Below, in pieces: positions 22,103 to 34,115 of a stretch of 64,000 nt of DNA. A program made the position numbers and the translations under genes. Source of the DNA: Oikopleura dioica (lineage: Eukaryota > Chordata > Appendicularia > Copelata > Oikopleuridae); contig OU015567.1 in NCBI GenBank assembly GCA_907165135.1, positions 15,691,001 through 15,755,000 of the forward strand, read 5' to 3'. Position 1 is the first letter of the stretch, and every line of letters starts with the position of its first letter. Below the pieces are notes generated by a model. The model was given only the letters and a program-made list of their open reading frames with translations. It made no database searches and was not told the origin of the DNA.

Positions 22103-23551
22103 CAGGCATATAAATTTTGTTCGAAAACCCAAAGCGAACGCGAAGCGAAAGCGAAAAATTTTTCCAGCCAAAAAGCGAAGCGAAAGCGAAGCGAACGCCT
22201 ATCTTGCACAGCGAAGCGAAAGCGAATTCGCCAAGCGAAAAATTCGCCAAAAGCGAAAAATTCGCCAAAAGCGAAAATTCGACAAGAGTGAAAATTCGCA
22301 AAAAGCGAAAATTCGCCAAAAGCGAAAATTCGCCGAAAGCGAAAATTCGTTGAAAGCGAAAATTCGCCGAAATTGAAAGATAAATTTGAATAAAACGCGA
22401 TCTAATAAGATGAAAATTCGGCCCATTTTTCTAAGTTAGTTATATGACACAGTTTTGGAACGCCCAGAAGCTGAGCTTTCATTTGAGCCGTTTCCCGGTA
22501 CTAAAAAATTCGATTGAAGAGATCGAGTTCCGATTTCGGATCTTCCAGTCCCATGAATTGCCTTGACCCCTTCTTCATGGCTTCTTCTGGGCTTTCTAAA
22601 ACCGAGAATTTTTGAAGCCCTAAGTTAGGGCCCCTAATTAAGACTTTAATAGGCTGCCATTGATGATTGTAGCCCAGGCTCTGGCAGTCATTTTGAGCTC
22701 TAGAAAATAAGGGCGGGGGTGGGGTATCTAAATGCCTTCCAAAGTCATTTAATCGACGTTTATTCGTTCAAAACTGTTTATTATGTCGTTTGGGGTCAAA
22801 TGAGGTCACTCTAGGTCAAGAATAATTGAAAATTCAGAAAACTTTAATAAGTGACCCGACCTGACCTCAGATGACCCCAAATGACAATTTCAACAGTTTT
22901 AAATGAATAAAAATCAATAAAAAGACTTTTTGGAAAAAGTAATCAATTTCTGCCGAGTTCTCCGACTTCAAGAGCCCCTAGCTCCCCAGATACCCCACCC
23001 CCTCCCTTCTTTTCTAGAGCTCAAAACACAGCCAGAGTCTGGGCTAAATGGGTTTACATTCGAGTAAAGGTGGCAGCCTCTAAAAGTCTTAGTTCTTCAA
23101 AAATTCCCATTTCCGAAGTTGGCCAGATTTTGGGACTTCGGAGGAACCTAAATGCCATCAGATCACCCCCACCTATCAGTAGCCAAATGATCACCAACTT
23201 CTATGGGTTCTAAAACTTTATTAAACTCCTACCCTACTAAGCTTGACAAAAAGCTCAATCAAAGTGATTTCTCTATTAATAAAGCTTTGAAAGACAAAAA
23301 CGTAAGGTTCGGCGAAATATTGGCGAAAGCGAGAATTTGGCGAAATTTTGGCGAAAGCAAGGCCTTGGCGACAGCGAAATATTGGCGAAGATTTGCCAGA
23401 AGCGAAAATTTGGCGAAAGCGAGGCCTCGGCGAAAGCGAATTTTTGGCGAAAATCGGGGACAAAAAGCGAACATCAGGAGTGTCAATTTTCGATTCGCTT
23501 TCGCTTCGCTTTCGCTTTTGGCGAAAATCGCCAAGCGAATTTATATGCCTG
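22103..23551. mobile_element. hAT-type non-autonomous element 1, 8-bp TSD, GCGAAAATTCGCC arrays
   Basis: The termini CAGGCATATAAATT and AATTTATATGCCTG are inverted and the element is flanked by GGGCGAAT on both sides (22095-22102 and 23552-23559). An 8-bp duplication plus a CAG..CTG start is diagnostic of hAT. Just inside both ends are arrays of a short word (GCGAAAATTCGCCAAAA on the left, GGCGAAAGCGAAAATTTGGC on the right), with a dozen or more copies in total. The middle (about 22440-23215) is a separate foldback element. No transposase is present. Confidence 0.85.
22440..23215. mobile_element. Foldback element nested in hAT element 1
   Basis: The arms mirror each other: CAGTTTTGGAACGCCCAGAAG at the left versus TTCTATGGGTTCTAAAACT at the right, GGGGTGGGGTATCTAA versus AGATACCCCACCCC, and a centre with GACCTCAGATGACCCCAAATG. 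A related copy lies at 36790-37750. Non-coding. Confidence 0.7.
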
Positions 23552-23699
23552 GGGCGAATGAAAATGGGAAAAGAAAAGAGAGACGAGCTGGAGGGCTACT
23601 GATAAGGATGATAGAAATTTCGGTGAAATGAAGAGTCAAAGACATGGATGTCGCTAGAATTTAAAGCAGGAGCTCGTTTCTGGGGAGGTGTCTGGAACC

Positions 23700-23830
23700 G
23701 ACAAAAATATTTCGACAAATTTTGCGTGGAAATTTTAAACCAATCAGAAGCCTTGATTCGGCTAGCCGGCTAATCAGCAGCCGAGTAGCCGCCAACGCAA
23801 AATTTGTCGAAATTTTTTTGTCTGTTCCCG
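23700..23830. repeat. MITE family A, copy 2
   Basis: Ends CGACAAATTTTGCGTGG and CGCAAAATTTGTCG with the same interior as 5557-5690 and 42412-42535, including GGCTAGCCGGCTAATCAGCAG. Confidence 0.7.
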
Positions 23831-23884
23831 ACGTCACCCCCTTATTTTTAGCCCATTTTGAATCCCAAATATGGGTTTGATTGG

Positions 23885-24132
23885 CAACCTGTGTAGAAAA
23901 CCTGAGTCAGGATTTAGCGAGAAACTAGATTGGAATAGCAATTTTCGAAGTGGAAACCTGAGGAGCGAACCTGAGTCAGGGTCCGAAATCGTCGCGGCTT
24001 TTTCTTAGCTCTTTCAGGACCCTGACTCAGGTCCCTGACTCAGGTTTTTTTTAAGCTTTTCGCTTTTAAAAAATAGGGTTTCCAATCTTAGTTATACCTG
24101 ACTCAGGTTTTCAACACAGGCTGCCAAGCCCA
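23885..24132. repeat. Compound GAGTCAGG MITE
   Basis: Contains outer AACCTGTGTAGAAAACCTGA / CAGGTTTTCAACACAGG ends and an inner pair of CTGAGTCAGGGTCC / GGACCCTGACTCAGG, so one copy appears inside another. Confidence 0.65.
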
Positions 24133-24148
24133 GTATATTAACCAGAAT

Positions 24149-27100
24149 TCAGTGAACTAGATTATTCCAACTTTTTTGATCCCGATTAGCGAAAAGCATA
24201 GATCCAGTTTTGGAAAACGAGACATCCGGGGAGAGAATGCAAATGTTGACTCCAGCCGAGCTCTGAATAAACTGATCCTGCTTATTTTGGGCGTCTAAGC
24301 GACTTACTTGCAAGTTGGAAAGATTCGTCAGATTTGTCGGGGTGTGGTTCAGCACTAATCCAGAGTACGAGTACGTCCCTTCTGAGCCGCCAGTTGTCGA
24401 GTCCTTTTAGAAACAAAATTGTTAAAATTTCGGAAAATTCGTAAATTGTTCAAAAAGGCGCTTTATCTAAAGAGCTGGACATTCCGCCAGGGCGCGAACT
24501 TTTCAGATAAAATTTTTCAAGCCTTGAGAACTACTCACTCAAACGAAAGCTAGAAAATACTGCATATTTTAGATAAAAAAGAATTTTGACTCAAAAGAAC
24601 CTCAAATATTTACTGAATTAAATTTTAACAAACTAAAAATAATAAACAATTAATTCGATCTTAGGAATTAATTGAATTCTTTTTTGACCAATCAGAAGAT
24701 GAAAATCATGATTTTCACGAGAGCCAATCAAAATTCGTTTCGATAATAAGAGCGAATTTTGATTGGCTCTTGTGGACCCTAATAAACGATCAAAAAGCTA
24801 CGGCACGTTGGTTTTTTTAGTATTTCTGACTTCTGATTGGCCAATTAATCCCATATAGAGGCCCCAGTAGCGCTAACCCTAACCCTAACAGAAAAACCTT
24901 TTCAAGCTGGGCTTACCTTTAGCGGCACGATTCCGGATATTTTGTGGTATTCGGATTGATATGAAATGCGCGGCTTGCTAGATACAGTCACGGTCCTCCC
25001 TTTATTCGGAATTTCGAATGAACATTCCTTCCCCTCTAAATCCTCACTTCTAATCTCTTCTCCCTTTTAATTATTTCGCTAATTAAACCTTCCCTTTCTT
25101 AGACACGTTTTCCAATTTCTAACTTTTCAATTAAAGAAAAACTCTGAAAATCAACTGTATTTCCCGTGTGAGCCCCGCAAGCTGTGCAGAAAACCTGAGT
25201 CAGGTTTGAAGAGCTAAAAATTTATGAAAAGCCGCGTAGCGGCTTTTTCAAAGAAGAAACCGCGAAGCGGCTTTGCTATAATAATGCCGCTACGTGGCTA
25301 TTCATTTTAGCCCTTTCAGACCCTGACTCAGGTTGCCGAGCCGAATTTCCCTCTGCCGCAAAATATTTTCCTGTTACCGAGTTTCCGGAAGGAAGCTAAG
25401 TTCCTGCCTGTTCCACGGTCCTTTTGATTATCAATATTTGACCTCAGAATCGTAATTTCTCCTCTCATTCGGTTAACCACGGAACAGCTCAAACTCGACC
25501 GCCGAGGCACGTGGCCATTTGTGGCCAAAGTCGCCTAATTCTCTCTTTTTTCTTTTTGTTGAATTAGAATACTTTCGCCGCCAAAAATTTTGTCAGACGC
25601 GTTTGCGATCAATCGCCTTTCCCGAACTCGCGTAATTTTTGTAATCGTCCTTATCTGATGCCGAATTGAGCGCTGTTCGCTCAGGATTTTAGAAATTCGA
25701 AAATCGGCAATTTTTCGAAAAAAAATGATTCAAAAACGTGTCTAAAAATAGGGACTGCGGAAACTGAGATTTCCCGAGAAAAAAGCCGCGCGCGGTTTTT
25801 CGACTCAAAAATGAGCTTTTTTGAGGTGCCGCGCGCGGCTTTTTTGGACAAATTCTCCACATTCTTCTTCTTCTTATTTTTGAAATTCCGTTCCTGGACC
25901 ACTGTCGGATTCGAGTAATTCAGCTGTTCTTGGAACGTCGGAAGGCGTTTTCTGAAATAATTCAAAATTATTTGATTGATAAGCTTGATTTGAAGCGGAT
26001 TGAGTAACAACAGTTCTTTGGGCTTTCCGGAGACGGACGCGAATTGTATTAGGCCAGAAGTGGTCACTGCTAACTCAATTCTAGCGTTCATTAACTGACG
26101 CAACTCTTTTTGCATCATCATTATTCCACAAGCCAGTTTTTTTCCACCAAAGAAGCGGGGGTGAATAAGAATTCTGAATTTTTATTGATCTAAAAATTCT
26201 GATTTCTGATTGGTCAGAAAATCATAACAGCGCCATCTTCTTGATTTGTTTTTCCACAAAGAAGATTTTCTCAGAAAAATGGGTTTTATGGAAAATTTTC
26301 TTGAAAAAAAATTGGCCAATAAGAAACGGAATTTTTTGGGAAAATATAAGATCGGATTTTTGGGAATTTCAAAATTCAAAAATGTTTCTTTTTCTTCGAT
26401 TTTTTTGACGGAACTTTTAGCTCAACTAATCCCGATTTGCAAAATACTGTCAGAAAAGTTCCGCTGTATTCAAAATAGCCAGCACTGCTGATTTGGTACA
26501 ATTAATGTGAGCGCAAAATAATTATCCGCCCGATTTTTTGAAAAATAAAGAATTTATTCGACCCCACCTTGATTTTTTTAAAATGAATTGTTTCAAAAAT
26601 GCTCTTTTGTTTTGAGTTTTTAGAAAGGACTTAGAAAAATGAACATTTCCGAAAAATGGAAAAAAAAAGAAAAAGATGTTCCGCGTAATCCGGTTCCTAG
26701 ATAACCGCTAAGGACGTTTTTAGAGCTTTTTTTTTGAGCACGTTTTTGGGGAAGTTAAAAATAAGGGAATAACCGTCTTTATTGCTAGATAAGCTGACCA
26801 CCCCCTTCGCGAAATTTATCAAATGAAGTCACTTTTTTTAAAAATATTTTGAATTTCGAAAAAACGCCCCTCAAGAAATGTATTTTTTGGTGACAAGTCC
26901 TTGGAGGTATGACGCTGCGGCGAAAACGGATAGCTTATCCATTGACGGCCGTTTGCAAATATTTTATAAAAGTGAAGGGGCGAGCCCAGTTTCCAAACAA
27001 CATTAGCAAGGAGATGAGCTGCTCGCTCCCCTCCCCAAGTAGCTACTTATCGCTACCACTGCCATCTCCACTAGGGCACGAAAAAATACGGACTTTGCTG

Positions 27101-28700
27101 GTTTTTTCTTGTTTTAAGAGCTCGGCGACCTGTGCACAAAACCTGAGTCAGGGTACGAATAAAGAAGTTGGCTTTTCCAAAATTTTTAAACAATATTGAA
27201 ATTAGCCGCTTTGCGGCTTCGTTTTCAAAAAGCCGCAAGGCGGCTTTAATTGATATTCTATTTGTACCCTGACTCAGGTTTTCTTCACAGGTTGCGGAAC
27301 TTAGCTTTTAAGCTGGCATTGCTTTACCCTCACCTTCTAGATTGGGCAACGTGTGTAAGAAACCTGAGTCAGGGTCAAAAAATATCGAAGCGGTTTTTTA
27401 TTGGAGATCTTTTCAACCGTGACTCAGGTTTCTTACACAGGTTGCCGAACTTAGAAATTATGGTGATGGTAAAGTAAGTTAAAAAAAGCTTAAACCTGTG
27501 TAGAAAATCTGAGTCAGGGTAAGAAAAGAGCATTTATTAAAGCCGCCTTGCGGTTTTTTTTAAAACGAAGCCGCAAAGCGGCTAATTTTAATATTCTTCT
27601 TAAAATTTCCTTTTTCGTACCCTGACTCAGGTTTTCTGCACAGGTTGCCGAGCCTAGCATAATCTTTCTCCCTGAAAGTCTCACTTTTTTCACACTTCTT
27701 TCGCCTGAAAGAATAAAACCAAAAGCCCCTTAATCATGCGACCTCTAATCATTTGAACTTATAAATCGAAAGTCAAGTCCCTTGATCATTAATAAATGCT
27801 GGCGTAAATACTCGACCCTCGTCGCCTCATTTCAAGAATGCGCCAAAACATCAATCATTAGTAATGATTCATTACACAGTGGATTAGAAACCTCAAGACA
27901 TTTTTGAATTGAACTTTTTTCGCCGCGGAAAAGAATTAAAAAGGCCAAATATTTTAAAAATTAATAAATTATAATCCGAATTGAAGTCGTCAGCCTTGTA
28001 AGAAATAAATACCAGCTACGTAATCGATTATTTGAGTATTTGGGATCAGCCAAAGCAGGGAGAACTTTGGGACGGGTAACAGGACATTTACGGGACTTGA
28101 TTTCAAATAAAACGAAAAAAATGAAAAAAGGGGTGGCCATTTTAACGGATTTTCTATTAAGAAAACTGGTTTTTGACTCGAAAATCCGTTAAAAAAGCGG
28201 TTTTATAGAAAATTTTGGTGGGAACTGAGCTCAGCAACTTATGTAGAAAACCTGAGTCAGGGTCTGAAGAGCTGAAATGAAGAACTGCGTAGCGGCATTC
28301 AAAATTAAAGCCGCAAAGCGGCTTCGCAATAAATCCATTTCTATCTATTTTATGGTTTCTTGCAAAGCCGCTTCGCGGCTTTGTTCTGAAAAAGCCGCGA
28401 TGCGGCTTTTCATTTGAGGTCTTTCAGACCCTGACTCAGGTTTTCTTCTCGACCCTATTTTAAATTTTTTTCGAAAAATAATTGGCCGTCTCCAGAAAAA
28501 GAAAAAAAGGAGGTTGAAAAGCGATCCGCCAGTTTGAAAGCGATAGAGAGTAAAATTACTTACGAAAATGGTGCCGGTAATTGATTTCTTGAGCTGTGTG
28601 GAGCTCAGATTCGGGAGAAAGTTGATGCCGCCGAGTTGACTCTGATTGCAGGATTTTCTATGTCTTTCTAGGGTTGATTCCAATGTACAAGGGAAATACT
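24149..28700 (-). CDS. Multi-exon gene of unrecognised function
   Basis: Exons that splice in phase on the minus strand: about 28700-28564 (contains LERHRKSCNQSQLGGINF, donor GTAAGT); about 26094 down to about 25880 (LMNARIELAVTTSGLIQFAS, or starting at ATG 26121); 25534-25378 (ATLATNGHVPRRSSLSCSVV to FRKL); 24999-24917 (GRTVTVSSKPRISYQSEY to VPLK, donor GTAAGC); and 24403-24149 (DSTTGGSEGTYSYSGLV to NNLVH, stop at 24149). The phase match across 25378/24999 is exact. The donor of the second exon is not resolved, and acceptor-like sequence before the first suggests more 5' exons. No family was recognised. The last exon may hold a 45-nt in-frame intron. Confidence 0.55.
25176..25345. repeat. 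GAGTCAGG MITE inside an intron
   Basis: Lies between two exons of the minus-strand gene at 24149-28700. Ends CTGTGCAGAAAACCTGAGTC and CCCTGACTCAGGTTGCC bracket GAAAAGCCGCGTAGCGGC and GCCGCTACGTGGC. Confidence 0.7.
26130..27115. other. Intron-like region with a CCAATCAGAA hairpin
   Basis: 26165-26350 has ATTCTGATTTCTGATTGGTC and complementary ACCAATAAGAAACGGAATTTT around an AAAGAAGAT/ATCTTC hairpin. Beyond that only AT-rich sequence is seen, with no exon that can be supported. Confidence 0.4.
27118..27655. repeat. Three GAGTCAGG MITEs in a row
   Basis: Copies at about 27118-27303, 27343-27450 and 27492-27655, all bounded by CAACNTGTGTA..CCTGAGTCAGGGT and ACCCTGACTCAGG..ACACAGGTTGC. The first and third carry GCCGCTTTGCGGC / GCCGCAAGGCGGC cores; the second has lost most of the core. 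Confidence 0.75.
28228..28450. repeat. GAGTCAGG MITE with GCCGC cores
   Basis: Ends CAACTTATGTAGAAAACCTG and CCCTGACTCAGGTTTTC bracket CTGCGTAGCGGC, GCCGCAAAGCGGC, GCCGCTTCGCGGC and GCCGCGATGCGGC. Confidence 0.75.
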
Positions 28701-29046
28701 TTTCAGTGGGAGTGATACTTTCATTGATCGTGTTATTTTAGAATTTACTTTTTTGAGGGAAAAAAAAAACCAAATTTTTTTTACGAAGAAAATCGTAAAA
28801 ATCGTTGATGGCGGCTATTCATGCTCTTATTTGACCCCAAGGCCTGATCAGACTTCTGATTGGCTAAGATAAATTTTGCATTATTTTCCCTTTTTTCGAG
28901 ATATAAATCCAATTTGGCCGAGTTTTGAATAATCCAAATTCAAAATTACAAATTCAAAATATTCAAGTGCTCTCAAAATCATCAAGAAATTAGAAACTTC
29001 CGTAAAATTCCCTTTTCCGAAATTTCCCCGAAAAATCTGACCTTAA

Positions 29047-29633
29047 CCCCTGCCCGCATGAAAAATTTGTCAACCCTGCCCGCATATCGACCTACGCGTA
29101 GGTCGGGCCTTTTTGGGGTCTTTTAGTCGGGATAAAATTTTCCAAAAGACATGGATGGAAAGATTAAAGGCTGAGCTTTCTCCTGGACAGGATCAAATGT
29201 CAAATGTCAGATGTCAAATGTCAACAAATGTCATCTTTTCAAAAGTACTCATTTTTGATAAAAAGAATAAGTCGTCAGCGCTCCAAATCTCGTCTAAAAT
29301 AAATTTAAATATTTTCATGCAGTCATAAATACAGTAAAAATTTAGAATTCCGAACTTATATTATCTACTGAGCATTAATTTGATCAAATAGATCTTGCCG
29401 AGAACAGTTGAATCAAAGTTGGGTTTTGTCATGTTGACCCGAGATCAAAATTTCGCTCAATTGCTAAAATCTTAAATCTTTGAATAAATTTTATTTTGAC
29501 CTTAGATCCTGATTCTCCATTAAAAAGTAGCCCGATATGTAGGGGTCAGCTTTATAGAAAATATTTACCAATCGCGAGATAATCGCGTTTAAAAGTCAAT
29601 TTACCTACGCGTAGGTCGATATGCGGGCAGGGG
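29047..29633. mobile_element. piggyBac-like MITE with TTAA target sites
   Basis: Element ends CCCCTGCCCGCAT and ATGCGGGCAGGGG are inverted and flanked by TTAA (29043-29046 and 29634-29637). An internal palindrome TCGACCTACGCGTAGGTCG occurs near the left end and a matching CCTACGCGTAGGTCGATATG near the right. A short ATGTCAAATGTCA tandem lies at 29197-29232. TTAA plus a CCC start is the piggyBac signature; the assignment is inferred. Confidence 0.75.
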
Positions 29634-30255
29634 TTAAATTTCCCAAATTCCAACAACCAATCTTATCAAAAAACGACTGTAACTTAAATTCTAGCGCTAG
29701 CTGTCATTTTTTGTCATTTCTCATGTTTTTTTTCCCGAATTTCTCGTCTCCAATCGAGTTTGTTTTAAAATTTAAAAACAGGTGCTTGTCAGAAAAGTTC
29801 ACAGAAAATTTTAAAGCAACTGTATTTCTCAAAAACCTGGACGATATTTTGAGAAATTACCTTTCTCAAGTACGTTTGGGACCCTTTTTTCGAGAGTCCT
29901 TTTGGCTAATTCGCCGCTTTGGTCTCTAATTCGTCGCGGAAACTGGATGAACGTCTTGAACTCTTGAAACCAATTTTGGTTTTTAATCTCGCGCCTTATC
30001 CAAGCGCGGTGGAGTTAGCTCATCCTTTAAATTTCCCCATTAATCTCGATTCCTCCCGACTTTGCGGCTCTTTCAGCTTTAACGACTACCCTTTTTCTTC
30101 TCCTGTTTTCCTCACATGCAAAAATACTACCCAACTCCCCTCGCAGCAGCAGGGGAAAAAAGCTGATAACAAAAGTGCTTTGGGGGAATACTTACGAAAA
30201 AAAATGATAAGAAAAAAATTCGGAAAAATATTATTTCTTATAAACTATTTTTCTT

Positions 30256-30478
30256 GGCTCGACAACCTGTCTAGAAAACCTAAGTCAGGTTCTGAAAAAG
30301 TTAAGACGAAAAGCCGCATAGCGGCTTTAAAAAAAGAAGCCGCAAAACTTAAAAATAGATGAGATCACAAAATTTGCAAGGCCGCTTCGCGGCTTCGTTT
30401 ATAAAAAAGCCGCTTTGCGATTTTTCTTTTTAGCTCTTTCAGGGCCTAACTCAGGTTTTTCACTCAGGTCGCCGAGCC
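30256..30478. repeat. GAGTCAGG MITE
   Basis: Ends TCGACAACCTGTCTAGAAAA and CAGGTTTTTCACTCAGGTCG with GAAAAGCCGCATAGCGGC and GCCGCTTCGCGGC cores. The right GCCGCTTTGCG core is mutated. Confidence 0.7.
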
Positions 30479-30479
30479 C

Positions 30480-31329
30480 TGAATCATTTCCTACTGATTA
30501 TTTTTCTCAAAACTTTTCACGGTTGTTTCCTAAATTTACGCCTCCACGTCGTTTTTCCCTTAAATTTCTCGCGTTGGAAATCTCCCGGACTTGACTGTCA
30601 GCTCGTTGGAACAAACGTGTCCGTTCCGCCGTCCTGACAAAGGTCGGAAATGTCCTCCCACGAGATTCTCCAGCGTTTTTTTATCAGCCCAGATTCAACC
30701 TTTCTTTTTTTGGCTGTTGCTCGTTTTTTCTCGTTTGCGTACTTTTTCGTTTCGATAAAGGAATTAGTGTCACGTTTCTAAAGATAAAAAAAGACCCGTT
30801 TTTGGTTTAAAAAAAGAACGGTGACGAAATAAGATATTTTTTGGACTCAAAAAAGACGCGAAAATGTTATCGCCAAAAAGCCACATGGGAAAATAGGCGA
30901 TAAGAAAAAGCCAATTTTCGTAACTTGACTTCGATTTTCTAAAGATAATGTCGTTTTCAGCCACTTTAGTTCGGTAATTTCTTCACTTTCTATTTTTTTC
31001 TATTTTGCCCTAATCTAAGAAAATCCTCAAGTGGGGATTCTGAGGATCGAGCAAAGTGCCAAAGCGCGAAACAAGTTTTTAACTGGACCAACGAGGAACA
31101 TCTTATTTTACTTAGTAATCGGGGTTTGAGCAGTTAATGTCCACTGAAAATCAAATTGTAAGTAATGACTGGTATTTTTGGAGAAAAGAAGGTCAAAAAT
31201 GAAATTCGAACCGACCCCGGCGAAGTGGAAAATATTTGCTTTGGACATGAAAATAGACGCTGTATCGCATTTTTTCAGCATTTTTCTGAAAAATCACCGG
31301 GTAGAGAAGTTTGAAGAAAAGTAGGGAAA
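30480..31329. other. Intergenic, upstream of kinase copy 3
   Basis: No exon or clear repeat is recognised. The 5' region of the kinase gene at 31330 presumably lies here, but no promoter motif can be supported. Confidence 0.35.
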
Positions 31330-33111
31330 ATGTCGATGATCGATACGGTCATTAATGAGCGATACAAAGTGATAGAAGAGATCAAACCGCCTAGAGATGG
31401 GAAAATTTACTTGCTCGTGGAGGACTTGAAAGAAAGTAAGTAGAAACGCAAACAGTATCTAACTCTTACAATTATTGAAGAAGACGAATACGGCGATAAT
31501 TTTAAAAGAATGCTGAAAGGAATATTTCTTTTTGGGGAAAAAGAGCGCGAAGAGGCAGGGCTAGAAGTTGATCTTCTCAAGCAACTTGTTAAGGTTCCTA
31601 ATAATATTGCTTTTACCAGTACATTTATGTTGGTAAATAAAAGTGAACCGACAGAAAGACCACCCAAATGTTATAAAGCTCTATGACGATTTTGAGTTTA
31701 CAAGTCCGGAGAATTATCAATATCACGCGATGATTCTCGAATATATGGAAGATGGGAATTTGGCTGATTATTGCAAGAAAAAACTTGAAGAAGATTCAGA
31801 CGGAGAGGAAGAATTTGCGCTGACTGTTTCAGCTCAATTGGTTTGCGCGTTAGGTAAGTCGTGATAAACGAAAAAGAAAGAAATTATAAAGAAATGATGC
31901 ATAATAAGTCGTTTGTCATATTCAAATTTTTCAGATCACATTCACGATCAAAACATTATCCACAGAGATGTCAAGCCGGAGAATGTAATGCTGGATTACA
32001 AAACGGTATCAAATCGTCATTTTAGGCTAAGCTAGCAGATTTCAACATCTCTCGTGCAGCTGAAGGAACAGTGACAACTAACGTCGCTGGAACACCTGAT
32101 TATTTACCCCCGGAAGCGATTAAAAATCCTGAAAGTGAGAAACTTTGCTTTCGAAGAGACATGTGGGGCCTCGGAATCATTTTTCAAATGCTTTGCACTT
32201 TTAGGATCAGCTCAAAATAAAGATAATGATTTTCTTCTTTGAAAAATATATTTCAACTGAGAAAAGGCATCCCTTCGCCGGCAAAAATTCGTTTGAGACA
32301 ATGATGAACATCGTTAACAATAAACGAACACCAGCTGAAGTAGCTTTTCCGTCGATGGAGAGTCTTATCAAGCAATGCCTCGTCCCGGAAATCAGCGAAA
32401 GAGTCGAAAGTGCATCCGCGCTGATGAAACATCCGTCTCTTTACAGCCTGATCGAGCAGCTCAACAATGGAATTGAACCCCATGATTTGGAATTTGGAAA
32501 AAATCGAGTAGAAACTTTGGAGATTGTCAATGAATATTTAAAAGATGAAAGCGATGAACTCAAGGAGGAAAAATCATCTCTACAAGATCGACTCGAAAAT
32601 CTGTGGAAAATTGGGATTGGCCATTACTACGGTTTGGACAGTGACGACGTGCGAGATGAACACTCAGAGACTGATGTTCGAAGCATTCTAAAGGCAATCG
32701 ACAACGGCGGCGTGCGAAAGATAAATTTGAAGGAATTGGATAAAATCGCATTTTTTTAGTTTTTTGATTTTTTTTTCGATGCTATTTTCATCCAAAATAA
32801 AGTTTGTAAACGACAAAAATTTAGAAGTGTCAGAAGCTGGCTGGACAATCCGACATCAAACGTGGCACGAAGACTACGGCGGCGACGGCTTCTGGAAAAT
32901 GTGGATTCTTTTCAACGGTATTGATTGTTGAATTTGAGATTTTTATTTTTTAGGAAAACGCGTCGACTTTCAAGCCGACGCGGACGATATTGGCTATGGA
33001 ACTGGGAACAGCTACAACTCGGCGAAGAAGTTGACGCCGGATTCACAAGGAATGGTTAAACTCAAAGGAGACTCTGCTTTTGTCCGCTGGAATATTACAA
33101 TCAGAACATGA
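31330..33111 (+). CDS. Ser/Thr kinase-like protein, family copy 3
   Basis: Starts ATG 31330. Exon 1 has INERYKVIEEIKPPRDGKIY and ends at a GTAAG donor near 31436. The next exon has FKRMLKGIFLFGEKEREE and LEVDLLKQL. HRDVKPEN is at about 31965 and ADFNISR at about 32036 after an intron of roughly 20-50 nt. PPEAIK and DMWGLGIIFQM follow. The helical part (about 32262-32750) contains MNIVNNKRTPAEVAFPSMES and ends ELDKI. The C-terminal domain spans 32804-33111 (EVSEAGWTIRHQTWHEDYGG, then a 38-nt GT..AG intron, then GKRVDFQADADD) with stop TGA at 33109. All catalytic signatures except the glycine loop are present, and DFN replaces DFG. The coiled coil is shorter than in copy 4. Confidence 0.85.
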
Positions 33112-33287
33112 CTTTGTAATACCTTTGGACTGTACATAAATTAATTATAATTGATTCAAATATAGTTAAAAAATCCTAGTAATTGCAAATTACTGCAAGC
33201 AAAATGAAAAAATAATCGAAGAAAAAAATAATTTTGATTACGATCAATCTCAAAAAAAATTAATTGCCAATACTACTCGTCATTTAA
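33112..33287. other. 3' flank of kinase copy 3
   Basis: AT-rich; probably 3' UTR/polyadenylation region followed by the TTAA element. No specific signal is supported. Confidence 0.3.
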
Positions 33288-33772
33288 CCCTTTGGGCGCA
33301 CGTGGCGTTTTTAAACGCCACGAGGACTTTGGCGGGGCATTTCTCTTAAAATTTCTCGACGGATAGATAAAATTTTTATTTTTCTGAAAAGTTCGGACAT
33401 TTTTCTATAAACTGATCATTTAAAACTATGATTTTTACGAGAAGAACTTGTTCTAAAATCGAAAAGAAAAAGTCTGACTCGTCCAAAATAGGCGTTACTC
33501 ACGCGCTTTTCCCTTCAAAGAGGGAAAACAGAGGGAGAGCGCGCGGCGCCGTCCTGTTTTTGGTCAATCTTCAGTGGCTATTTACAGTTATTTCCGACGG
33601 AGATAAAAGATAAAATTGGCATCAATGGATAGCCCAAACGATTTTCTATCAATAAGTTTTTTCAAAGTAAGAGAAATGAATTAAGAAATGCTTCAAAATC
33701 GAGAAAAACTTCGTGGCGTTTTAAAACGCCACGCGTTTGCCAACGCACAGGGCCAGGCTCGCGCCCAATGAG
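33288..33772. mobile_element. piggyBac-like MITE with TTAA target sites
   Basis: Left end CCCTTTGGGCGC and right end GCGCCCAATGAG (imperfect inverted), flanked by TTAA (33284-33287 and 33773-33776). Subterminal palindromes GTGGCGTTTTTAAACGCCAC on the left and GTGGCGTTTTAAAACGCCAC on the right can each form hairpins. Non-coding. It lies about 170 bp after the kinase copy 3 stop codon. Confidence 0.75.
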
Positions 33773-34115
33773 TTAAAATTTTCTTTGAAAATCCTTAGAT
33801 AAGTTTCGACGCCCTCTGGAATGGTCGGCAGCGTTCTGGTGATTGTCGAAATGTCGATCGGGTAGCGGAAGGGCGGCGGGTTCTTGAGCGGGCTACTCTG
33901 GGCGATCTAAATATTTGAATTGAAATACTCGAAGCACGACTGGGAATGTGCTCTGTTGATTTTCTGTTTATGGCGCGGCACTCGTAGTTGCGATAATACT
34001 CCTTCAAACTTGTACCGAAGCTACCAGCGTTTTGCGCCAATGAGAGTTTGACGAGCCAAGCCAGCCCAGTTTATTAAGGACTGTAGTTGGGAAAAATAAA
34101 GAAAGTACATCCTGG

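Noticed and set aside
22117-23561. Lys/Ser/Glu-rich ORFs across the GCGAAA arrays
   Set aside because: They are translations of a short tandem word open in several frames on both strands, not genes.
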